The position numbers were made by a program, and so were the translations under genes. Positions 1 through 6,344 of a stretch of DNA of 64,000 bases are shown in pieces. Each line of letters opens with the position of its first letter. Positions within the stretch are counted from its first letter, which is position 1. Source of the stretch: CBDAQD01 sp965275905 (GTDB lineage: Bacteria > Pseudomonadota > Alphaproteobacteria > Rhizobiales > JAJFHC01); contig CBDHYJ010000045.1 of assembly GCA_965275905.1 (NCBI GenBank), forward strand, positions 1 through 64,000, written 5' to 3'. The notes beneath the pieces are model-generated. The model saw nothing but the letters and a program-made list of their open reading frames with translations, ran no database searches and had not been told where the DNA came from.

Positions 1-258
1 GAGGCCGACTGTGACGAAGGTGCCGAGTATGACGACCCAGACCCACACATAGGCGAAGATTCCGAACTCGAATGTGCCCATGGCACGGGCAAGAACAACT
101 TGGGAAAGATAGGCGATGCCGGCGCTGGCCACGCGGATCGCATAAGCGAAAAGCGCTCTGGCCTGGGCCCGGGAGTGTTCGTCGGTCCCCTTCAGGATCG
201 CCATCACACGGTCGGCAATCGACCGCGAAGGCGTACCGTCTGTCACGGTAATACTCAT
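1..258 (-). CDS. Flippase-like membrane protein, N-terminal part (cut by window edge)
   Basis: Only the first 86 codons are in the window; the gene continues beyond base 1. The start ATG is at 258-256. After a soluble stretch of about 30 residues the protein becomes hydrophobic, with AYAIRVASAGIAYLSQVVLA followed by a G-x-F-E-F-G-I-F-A-Y segment. That pattern (first helix, a short R-x-M-G-x-x-E-F-G link, then a second helix) is typical of the polysaccharide or lipopolysaccharide flippase family (MurJ/Wzx-like, MOP superfamily), which moves lipid-linked sugars across the inner membrane. The family call is inference from this short fragment, and the substrate cannot be told. The next gene on the same strand stops at 415, so the flippase is probably transcribed from its own promoter in the 156-base gap. 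Confidence 0.55.
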   Translation of the reverse strand, partial: MSITVTDGTPSRSIADRVMAILKGTDEHSRAQARALFAYAIRVASAGIAYLSQVVLARAMGTFEFGIFAYVWVWVVILGTFVTVGL

Positions 259-414
259 TCAACGCCACTCATTATAGGCGGCCCGCAATCCGGCCCCGAA
301 AAATCAGCGGGTCGACCGGGTTCCATCCTGTCCCTGTTCGGTGCATTGACCGGCCAGGACACTAGCAAGGATCCTTTAACATTCCGTTCGCCGCGCTTTG
401 CCCGACATAACAAT

Positions 415-657
415 TCAGTGAAGCGTCGGGTTGGTCGCCAGCGGCTGCCCGGCAAGCATGTCTTCAGCCAGGTTCTGAACGGCGTCCCAGGCCGCGGCGC
501 GGGTCTCGTCACCCAGAATCCGGCATTCCTTGGAAAAGTAGTCGGCAATGCCGACCGCGTCGGCGCCATGGCGGGCGATCAGCTTGATCGCCATTTGGCA
601 CATGTCGTTAACGGTGAATCTGGCCGATTCCGGCGCAATTGTTTCAATCTGGGACAT
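415..657 (-). CDS. Small conserved hypothetical protein, 80 aa
   Basis: I do not recognise a named family. The product is 80 residues, mildly acidic, mostly predicted helical, with no signal peptide or membrane segment. Two cysteines are present (in DMCQMA and SKECRI) without a metal-binding arrangement. A good ribosome site, AGGAGG, lies about 10 bases before the ATG, so the gene is likely real. It follows the DUF924 gene on the same strand by 88 bases and may be the last gene of the fdhD-mobA-mobB-moeA run. Nothing in its sequence ties it to molybdenum metabolism; that link would be by position only. Confidence 0.6.
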   Translation of the reverse strand: MSQIETIAPESARFTVNDMCQMAIKLIARHGADAVGIADYFSKECRILGDETRAAAWDAVQNLAEDMLAGQPLATNPTLH

Positions 658-745
658 CGCGGGTGGCCTCCTAGCGATCCTGGACCTATGTGATGTCCGT
701 CACGCAAGGATCGCACCAGCTTGGACGCTGCCGCGTACCGGGTGC

Positions 746-1303
746 CTAGCCGGCAAACCCGCCGTTTTCGAGAAACTGGATTTCCTCGTCCGTCGACGGT
801 CGGCCGAGGATGACGTTGCGATGCGGAAACCGGCCGAACCGCCGGATTACATCGGCGTGCACGATGGCATATTCGAGCGTGTCGTCCTGCAGTTCGCCGC
901 GCTGGCACAGATCCACGCATCGCTCCTGCATCGCGAGTTCCTCGGAGTGCATGAATGGCAGGTAGAACCAGCGCCGGGCCGAGGCGGGAAGCTCAACGTC
1001 GAATCCGCGCTTTATCGCCCGCTCCGCGAGCGCGAGTGCATCGGAGTCGCTCGCGAATGCGCGTGGCTCGCCGCGATAGATATTGCGTGGAAACTGATCC
1101 AGCACGATGACCGCGGCCAACGCCCCGTCGGGCATCGATTCCCATTCCTCCAGGCCGTTCCGGCGGGCTGATGTCACCAGCGCTCCGAATTGCCTTTCGA
1201 CTTCCGCATCGAACTCGGGATCGTGGGTGAACCACTTCTCCTCGCCCGCTGCGAACCAGAAATCAAGGACGTCGCGTGGTCGAATGTCAGTCGTCATCAT
1301 CAA
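746..1303 (-). CDS. DUF924 family protein
   Basis: The 185-residue protein opens with the DUF924 signature: V-L-D-F-W-F-A-A-G-E-E-K-W-F, then F-D-A-E-V-E-R-Q-F-G, then the core V-I-L-D-Q-F-P-R-N-I-Y-R-G and, later, F-Y-L-P-F-M-H-S-E. DUF924 proteins are small helical cytoplasmic proteins of unknown function with a TPR-like fold. Three methionines in a row (1303, 1300, 1297) leave the exact start open. The start overlaps the 3' end of moeA by about 17 bases, so translation is probably coupled and the gene belongs to the molybdenum cofactor operon. Length is normal for the family. Confidence 0.9.
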   Translation of the reverse strand: MMMTTDIRPRDVLDFWFAAGEEKWFTHDPEFDAEVERQFGALVTSARRNGLEEWESMPDGALAAVIVLDQFPRNIYRGEPRAFASDSDALALAERAIKRGFDVELPASARRWFYLPFMHSEELAMQERCVDLCQRGELQDDTLEYAIVHADVIRRFGRFPHRNVILGRPSTDEEIQFLENGGFAG

Positions 1304-2651
1304 AACTCAGCCCCCTGGGAACCAACCCGAATTCGGAGAACGGGATGAAGGTTACGGTCTCGCCGGGCCGGATCGTCGTGACACTTTCCGGCAGTTCGAT
1401 GAGACCGTCTGCCGCCCGCAGCGACGAGATCAGGCCCGACCCGTCACTGGCATATTTCTTTGCGACCGTTCCGATCAGCATGTCGTGTTCCAGCCATCCG
1501 CGCAGGAACTCCCGCCGGTCGGGCTTCTTGCGCTCGATCGTGAAACCGGCTTTCACCCTGTAGCGCTGCGGCTCCCGGAATCCGGCGCCGCCGAGAATCG
1601 AGAGCATCGGCCGGGCATAGAGCAGATAGCAGACCATCACAGCGACCGGATTTCCCGGCAGGCCAAGGAACACGGTGTCCTGAAGCTGCCCGAAAACCAG
1701 CGGCCGTCCCGGCTTGATCGCGAGTTGCCAGGCGTGGAGTGATCCCCAGTCGGCGATTGTCGAGATCACGTGATCCTCCTCGCCGCGGCTGGCCCCCCCG
1801 GACGTTATGATTATGTCCGACCGGCGCGACGCGACTTTGAGAGCGGCATGCACCATCGCGGCATCGTCCGGAACCACGCCGAAATCCTCGACCTCCGCGC
1901 CGCTGGACTCCAGCAATGCACGCAGGAGGTAGTGGTTGGCATCGTAGACCGCGCCTTCTTCGAAGGGTTCGCCCGGACGGAGAATCTCGTCGCCGGTCGA
2001 AATCAGCGCGACGCGCAGCGGCTTGTAGACATCGACGGCGGCAAAGCCCGCGGAGGCGATGGCCGCGATTTCCGGAGGACGCAGCACCATCCCGTCGGCG
2101 ATGAACTGTGACCCCGCTTCCAGATCCTCGCCCGCCAGGCGCCGGTTGATGCCCCTGTTCACGCCTTCGGGAATCCGGACCCAGGTTTCTCCGTCGACCG
2201 TTTCGACCCTGACGTCTTCCTGCATCACGACCGTGTCGGCGGGCGTGGGCATCACGGCCCCTGTGAAAATGCGGGCGGCCGTTCCGATATTCAGGGAAAG
2301 TTGGGAGGGATGACCGGCAGGAACCCGAAGCGTGACTCTGAGGCGGCTTTCGCCCTGGGTCGACAGGTCCCTGTGCGAGACGGCGTAACCGTCGACAGCC
2401 GCGTTGTCGAACGCAGGGATATTTCGCGGAGCGATCAGGTCGCACGCAGCGATCCTGCCGTGCGCTTCCTCGAGCAGGACCTCCTCGATGTCGGCGATCG
2501 GCGCCAGCCGGTCGCGCAGCAGAGCCAGCGCATCCTCGTGGCGCAGTCTGTCCTTGTCATGAACAAAGCAGTCGTCGATCAGCCTGCGTTTCGAAGGCGC
2601 CGCCTCCTGATCAATTGCGGGCGGCAACGGCCCGCCGTCGGTCTCGCTCAT
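1287..2651 (-). CDS. moeA: Molybdopterin molybdenumtransferase MoeA
   Basis: MoeA inserts molybdate into adenylylated molybdopterin to give molybdenum cofactor. The 454-residue product has the family order: N-terminal domain with R-L-A-P-I and A-x-D-L-I-A-P-R-N-I-P-A-F-D-N-A-A-V-D-G-Y-A (about residues 47-88), the MoCF-binding domain with S-T-G-D-E-I-L-R-P-G-E-P, then T-S-G-G-A-S-R-G-E-E-D-H and K-P-G-R-P-L-V-F-G, L-P-G-N-P-V-A-V, and a C-terminal domain. It is somewhat longer than E. coli MoeA because of an N-terminal extension of about 35 residues. Its ATG overlaps the mobB stop by four bases, so it is co-translated with mobB. The cofactor would serve FdsA and SoxC, both in this window. Confidence 0.95.
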   Translation of the reverse strand: MSETDGGPLPPAIDQEAAPSKRRLIDDCFVHDKDRLRHEDALALLRDRLAPIADIEEVLLEEAHGRIAACDLIAPRNIPAFDNAAVDGYAVSHRDLSTQGESRLRVTLRVPAGHPSQLSLNIGTAARIFTGAVMPTPADTVVMQEDVRVETVDGETWVRIPEGVNRGINRRLAGEDLEAGSQFIADGMVLRPPEIAAIASAGFAAVDVYKPLRVALISTGDEILRPGEPFEEGAVYDANHYLLRALLESSGAEVEDFGVVPDDAAMVHAALKVASRRSDIIITSGGASRGEEDHVISTIADWGSLHAWQLAIKPGRPLVFGQLQDTVFLGLPGNPVAVMVCYLLYARPMLSILGGAGFREPQRYRVKAGFTIERKKPDRREFLRGWLEHDMLIGTVAKKYASDGSGLISSLRAADGLIELPESVTTIRPGETVTFIPFSEFGLVPRGLSFDDDD

Positions 2652-3160
2652 TTTGCCTGCTCCAGTCCAGTCTGACTGAGTACGAAGTCGGCAATCGCAG
2701 GAATATCGTCCATGTCGATTACCGGTACTGGAGCCCCCGCGATTGTCATATCGGATGCGATAGCGACAACCGTGTCGTCTTCTTCAGCAAGCCGCGGATG
2801 GTCAAGCCCCGAACGCCTTACCTCGATCTTGGCATGCCGGTCCCGCTTGTACCCTTCGACCAGCACGAGGTCGCACGGCGCCAGGGTAAGCAGGATCTGA
2901 TCAAGCGTCGGCTCGGCTTCGTCTCGCAATTCGTGGATCAGGGCCCAGCGGTTGCGCGACACCACGGCGACTTCCGTTGCCCCCGCCTCACGATGCCGGT
3001 AGCTGTCGCGGCCCTCATGATCGATATCGAATGCATGATGCGCGTGTTTGACAGTCGAGATCCTGAAGCCCCGCTGCGTGAGCTCCGTCACCAGTCGCGA
3101 AGTCAGCGTCGTCTTGCCGGAATTCTTGAAACCGGTAATGCCGAACACGGGCGCCATCAC
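2648..3160 (-). CDS. mobB: Molybdopterin-guanine dinucleotide biosynthesis adaptor MobB
   Basis: MobB is a GTP-binding partner of MobA in the last step of making the bis-MGD cofactor used by formate dehydrogenases. The 170-residue sequence begins with the P-loop G-I-T-G-F-K-N-S-G-K-T-T-L (about residues 7-19) and has V-K-H-A-H-H, D-S-Y-R-H-R-E-A-G-A and D-L-V-L-V-E-G-Y-K, all typical of MobB. Both ends overlap neighbours by ATGA: the start with the mobA stop and the stop with the moeA start. The gene is therefore in the middle of a tightly coupled operon. Length is normal. Confidence 0.95.
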   Translation of the reverse strand: MMAPVFGITGFKNSGKTTLTSRLVTELTQRGFRISTVKHAHHAFDIDHEGRDSYRHREAGATEVAVVSRNRWALIHELRDEAEPTLDQILLTLAPCDLVLVEGYKRDRHAKIEVRRSGLDHPRLAEEDDTVVAIASDMTIAGAPVPVIDMDDIPAIADFVLSQTGLEQAK

Positions 3161-3783
3161 GCGGCCTCCCCGGCGATGATGGCCTCGGCGCGGGCCAGGT
3201 CCTCCGGCCGGTTGGCATTGAAGAACGGATCAAATGGCTCGTCCGGGAATTCGACGGCCGTCAGCGTATATCGTGCGGTCCAGACGTCGACCTTGCGGAT
3301 TTCTTCGTCGACCAGCGCCGTGCGCAGGGCGTTGCGAAGCGACACCGGCCAGAGCCCGAAAACGGGATGATGCCGGCCGCCGGACGCGGCACATGCCAGA
3401 TCGGCGCCATAACCGACAGCCTCCGCCAGACGCGAGACCAGATCTTCCGGGAAGAACGGCGTGTCCGTGGCGATCGTCGCCACGTGGCTTGCCCCGGGCC
3501 GGTTGGCATGCGCCCAGTCGAGTCCCGCCAGAACGCCGGCGAGCGGTCCGACAAAGCCGTCAACCGGATCCGCAACGACGGGGCAACCGTAGGCGGCAAA
3601 GCGGTCCGGATCGCCGTTGGCATTGATCACCAGTTCGGTAACCTGCGGTTGGGCCCGCTCGATCACATGCTCCAGGAGCGGACGGCCGGCGAGTTCAAGC
3701 AACGCCTTGTCGCCGCCGCCCATTCGCCGTGCGAGGCCGCCGGCGAGCAATACTCCCACGATCTCTTCGACTTTACCGCTCAT
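3157..3783 (-). CDS. mobA: Molybdenum cofactor guanylyltransferase MobA
   Basis: MobA links GMP from GTP to molybdopterin cofactor. The 208-residue protein has the nucleotidyltransferase signature L-L-A-G-G-L-A-R-R-M-G-G-G-D-K-A-L (about residues 12-28), the D-P region with G-P-L-A-G-V-L-A-G-L, and A-T-D-T-P-F-F-P for the Mg-binding aspartate. The start ATG at 3783 lies 18 bases after the fdhD stop, so fdhD, mobA, mobB and moeA are most likely one transcript. MGD is needed by the formate dehydrogenase at 6345-9113; SoxC uses the non-dinucleotide form. Confidence 0.95.
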   Translation of the reverse strand: MSGKVEEIVGVLLAGGLARRMGGGDKALLELAGRPLLEHVIERAQPQVTELVINANGDPDRFAAYGCPVVADPVDGFVGPLAGVLAGLDWAHANRPGASHVATIATDTPFFPEDLVSRLAEAVGYGADLACAASGGRHHPVFGLWPVSLRNALRTALVDEEIRKVDVWTARYTLTAVEFPDEPFDPFFNANRPEDLARAEAIIAGEAA

Positions 3784-3801
3784 GACTCCCGTTCCGCGCC
3801 G

Positions 3802-4701
3802 TCATTCCGCGGCATCCCGATCGGCGGCCTTGCGCCGGTGCTTTCTGTCTTCCTCGGGTTCCTGATCCGCGTCCGCGTCGAACACAAGCCGCTCTTCACC
3901 GGACAGCACCAGAAACCGTTTGCCGCGCGCACGGCCCACCAGGGTAAGCCCCGCATCGCGCGCGAGATCCACGCCCCACGCGGTAAATCCCGAGCGGGAG
4001 ACGAGGATCGGAATCTGCATCTGGACGCACTTGATGACCATCTCCGACGTCAGGCGCCCGGTTGTGTAGAAGATCTTGCCGGTCGCGGGCACCTTGTTCA
4101 GGAACATGTAGCCGGCAATCTTGTCGACCGCGTTGTGGCGTCCGACGTCCTCCATATAGACCAGCGGCCGGTCCTCCTCGCACAGGACGCAGCCGTGGAT
4201 CGCGCCCGCCTTGAGATAGAGGCTCGGTGCGGTGTTGATCTTCTTCATCAGGGCGTAAAGCCAGGACGTCCGCAGCCGGGCATTCTTATCGAGTTTCACC
4301 TGCGCGAAGCTCTCCATCACGTCGCCGAACACGGTCCCCTGAGCGCAACCTGACGTCCGCGTTTTCTTCTGCAGCTTTTCCTCGTAGTCGGTCTCGCGCG
4401 CTGTCCGGACCACAACGACCTCGAGATCGTCGTCGTAGTCGATTCCGGTGATTTCGTCGTCCGGCTGCAGCATGTTCTGGTTGAGGAGATAACCGACGGC
4501 AAGCATCTCCGGATGATCGCCGATCGTCATCATGGTGACGATCTCCTGCCGGTTGAGATAGAGCGTCAGCGGGCGCTCGTAGACCACCGCCGTCTCCACG
4601 ACCGCGCCCTCGTGATCCACCCCGGTCACCGGCCTGCTCAGGCGCGGATCATCGGGATCCGGCATAAGCGTCAATTCATTGGTTTGCGGTGCTTTTTTCA
4701 T
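3802..4701 (-). CDS. fdhD: Formate dehydrogenase sulfurtransferase FdhD (FdsC type)
   Basis: FdhD transfers sulfur from a desulfurase to the bis-MGD cofactor of formate dehydrogenase. The reading frame is open upstream to 4905, but the first 68 residues are unlike the family; I chose the ATG at 4701 (M-K-K-A-P-Q-T-N), giving 299 residues. Family features are L-N-R-Q-E-I-V-T-M-M, the P-E-x-L-A-V-G-Y-L-L region, H-G-C-V-L-C, V-Y-M-E-D-V-G-R-H-N-A-V-D-K and T-T-G-R-L-T-S-E-M-V. The loop that carries C-x-x-C in E. coli FdhD reads T-S-G-C-A-Q-G here, so only the first cysteine is kept. The gene heads the molybdenum cofactor operon, with a divergent promoter region shared with the MaoC gene. Confidence 0.92.
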   Translation of the reverse strand: MKKAPQTNELTLMPDPDDPRLSRPVTGVDHEGAVVETAVVYERPLTLYLNRQEIVTMMTIGDHPEMLAVGYLLNQNMLQPDDEITGIDYDDDLEVVVVRTARETDYEEKLQKKTRTSGCAQGTVFGDVMESFAQVKLDKNARLRTSWLYALMKKINTAPSLYLKAGAIHGCVLCEEDRPLVYMEDVGRHNAVDKIAGYMFLNKVPATGKIFYTTGRLTSEMVIKCVQMQIPILVSRSGFTAWGVDLARDAGLTLVGRARGKRFLVLSGEERLVFDADADQEPEEDRKHRRKAADRDAAE

Positions 4702-4919
4702 CGTCGATGGTCGTTTTCTCAGTCCCCGGCCCATCGTCATGCAATCGGGCCGGTGCGACAAGGCCTTTTCCTCACTATGGTAACGCCGGCATCGCGGACA
4801 ATCGCCGGTCCGCTTGCCGCAGCGCACGCTTCGTTCAACGCCATCGGTGTTGCATTGCAACACGGAAGCTGACACTGTTTCCGCGCACACCGTTGATACC
4901 CTCATAAAGGATAGGGCAG

Positions 4920-5369
4920 ATGACCGTTCTGGCCATGCAGAGCTACTTTTTCGAGGACTTGAGTGTCGGGATGCGCGAAGTTCTGTCCAAGACTGTCATG
5001 GCATCCGACGTGGTCGGATTCGCGGAGGTTTCCGGGGATCGCAATCCCGTCCATCTGTCGGAGCATTTTGCCGCGAAGACGCCCTTCAAGACCCGAATCG
5101 CCCACGGTCTCTACACGGCGAGCCTGATCTCGGCCGTGCTTGGCACGCGCCTGCCGGGACCGGGCGCGATCTACATCTCCCAGACACTCAATTTCAAGGC
5201 CCCGGTCCGGATCGGCGATGTGGTCGACGTGACGGTCGAGGTGGTAGAGTTGATCGCTGGCAAGAAGCGGGCGCGCCTGCATTGCGAATGCACGGTGGAC
5301 GGCAATATCGTACTTGACGGCGAAGCTCTGGTCATGGTGCCCGGTCGCGAAAGCCCGGCTCCGGCATAG
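4920..5369 (+). CDS. MaoC family (R)-specific enoyl-CoA hydratase
   Basis: The 149-residue hot-dog-fold protein carries the hydratase 2 motif S-G-D-R-N-P-V-H-L-S-E-H-F-A (about residues 38-51), with the catalytic Asp and His, followed by I-A-H-G-L-Y-T-A-S-L. Such single-domain proteins (PhaJ type) hydrate trans-2-enoyl-CoA to (R)-3-hydroxyacyl-CoA in fatty acid or polyhydroxyalkanoate metabolism. AAAGGA about 12 bases before ATG 4920 supports this start; ATG 4935 is an alternative. It is divergent from fdhD and followed by ridA at 43 bases, so maoC-ridA-5818 may form a plus-strand operon. The true acyl substrate cannot be told. Confidence 0.9.
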   Translation: MTVLAMQSYFFEDLSVGMREVLSKTVMASDVVGFAEVSGDRNPVHLSEHFAAKTPFKTRIAHGLYTASLISAVLGTRLPGPGAIYISQTLNFKAPVRIGDVVDVTVEVVELIAGKKRARLHCECTVDGNIVLDGEALVMVPGRESPAPA

Positions 5370-5412
5370 TTGGTTTGCGCGCCGGACCGGAACGGCGAAA
5401 GGGAGAACCGAA

Positions 5413-5796
5413 GTGACTGAACGCATCATCGTTCCCGACGTAATGGCCCCCGTCAGCCATTACTGCCATGTGGTCCGGGCCGGTCCGAATGTCTGGGTCT
5501 CGGGCCTTGTCGGCATGAACGCCGACGGGTCGGTGCCCGGGACGACGGTCGACCAGTTCGATCTCGCGATGGACGTGATGGAGAAGTGCCTCAACGCCGC
5601 AGGCGCCACAGCCCGGGACGTCGTCAAGGTTCAGGTTTTCCTCACGGACATTTCGGAACGCGCCGCGATCAATCCGCGCCGCATTGAATTCTTCGGAGAG
5701 CACCGACCGGCCTCAACACTGGTGGAGGTGTCCGCGCTCGTCGATCCCCGCCTCACAGTCGAAATCGAGTGTCAGGCCTATGTCGAGCCTGACTGA
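5413..5796 (+). CDS. RidA family (YjgF/YER057c/UK114) protein
   Basis: RidA proteins hydrolyse reactive enamine and imine intermediates of amino acid metabolism. The frame is open from 5314, but homology starts at the GTG at 5413 (V-T-E-R-I-I-V-P), preceded by GGGAGAA. This gives 127 residues, the usual length. Typical features are V-S-G-L-V-G-M-N-A-D-G, the D-Q-x-D-L-A-M-D-V-M helix, V-V-K-V-Q-V-F-L-T-D-I and the C-terminal H-R-P-A-S-T-L-V-E-V-S-A-L-V with the conserved arginine that binds carboxylates. It sits between the MaoC gene and a small membrane protein gene on the same strand. Confidence 0.92.
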   Translation: MTERIIVPDVMAPVSHYCHVVRAGPNVWVSGLVGMNADGSVPGTTVDQFDLAMDVMEKCLNAAGATARDVVKVQVFLTDISERAAINPRRIEFFGEHRPASTLVEVSALVDPRLTVEIECQAYVEPD

Positions 5797-5817
5797 GACT
5801 TGTGGGGCCGCACGACC

Positions 5818-6165
5818 GTGACTGATCCCAAGTCTGTTCCTCCACCCCCTGAGAGCGACCCGGAGTCCGGCAACGAAGACGCCGGGCAGGCCCAGGGCAT
5901 CGAGCGCTGGGCCAATGCCGCCCTGGCGATCGCCATTGCCTCGCTCGGCGCCATTGCCTTTTTCAATGCGTTCGGCCTCGATACCCCGACGATCAATACA
6001 GTGCTGATGATCGGAATCATGATTTCCGGCACCGTGTTCTGGGCGATTCAGGCACGCCAGCCCTGCCCGCATTGCGGCGCGCCCTACGGCTACGGGTTCC
6101 GTATCGTCAACGCGCACATCTGCCGGTCCTGCGGCGGCGACATCCGGGAGAAGAAAGAGGCCTAG
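5818..6165 (+). CDS. Small membrane protein with C-terminal zinc ribbon
   Basis: Function unknown. The protein of about 115 residues starts with a Pro/Glu/Asp-rich soluble part, has two hydrophobic segments (A-L-A-I-A-I-A-S-L-G-A-I-A-F-F, and I-N-T-V-L-M-I-G-I-M-I-S-G-T-V-F) and ends in a cytoplasmic tail with two C-x-x-C pairs (Q-P-C-P-H-C-G and H-I-C-R-S-C-G) that should form one zinc ribbon. I took GTG 5818 as the start; TTG 5800 is possible. It begins 21 bases after the ridA stop. The zinc ribbon suggests protein or nucleic acid contact but no specific role. Confidence 0.7.
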   Translation: MTDPKSVPPPPESDPESGNEDAGQAQGIERWANAALAIAIASLGAIAFFNAFGLDTPTINTVLMIGIMISGTVFWAIQARQPCPHCGAPYGYGFRIVNAHICRSCGGDIREKKEA

Positions 6166-6174
6166 CGCCTCAAT

Positions 6175-6320
6175 CCGTCATTCCCGGGCTCTACCGTCAT
6201 TCCCGCACCCCACCGTCATTCCCGCGAAGGCGGGAATCCAGTGCAAACTGCAATGCTTTGCCCAATCGCTTCTCCATCCCCGCCGGAGCCGGTCCCCGAC
6301 CTGATCGGGGACGGGGATGA
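6175..6320. repeat. Intergenic palindromic repeat element (REP/RPE-like)
   Basis: Between the convergent ends of the zinc-ribbon gene and fdsA lies a repeat-type sequence. CCGTCATTCCCG occurs three times, at 6175, 6194 and 6213, exactly 19 bases apart. The third copy runs into the palindrome ATTCCCGCGAAGGCGGGAAT (6218-6237). About 45 bases on, a second stem (GTCCCCGA / TCGGGGAC, 6291-6311) ends in GGGGATGAC, the inverted counterpart of the GTCATTCCCG opening. The CGTCATTCCCGCGAAGGCGGGAATCC type sequence is widespread between genes of alphaproteobacteria. It could act as a bidirectional terminator here. Confidence 0.75.
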
Positions 6321-6344
6321 CAAGTAAAGGGAATTGCCGCCCGC

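Noticed and set aside
6175..6320. CRISPR array suggested by three evenly spaced short repeats
   Set aside because: The repeat unit is 12 bases with only 7 bases between copies, and it merges into a known type of intergenic palindrome; there are no cas genes.
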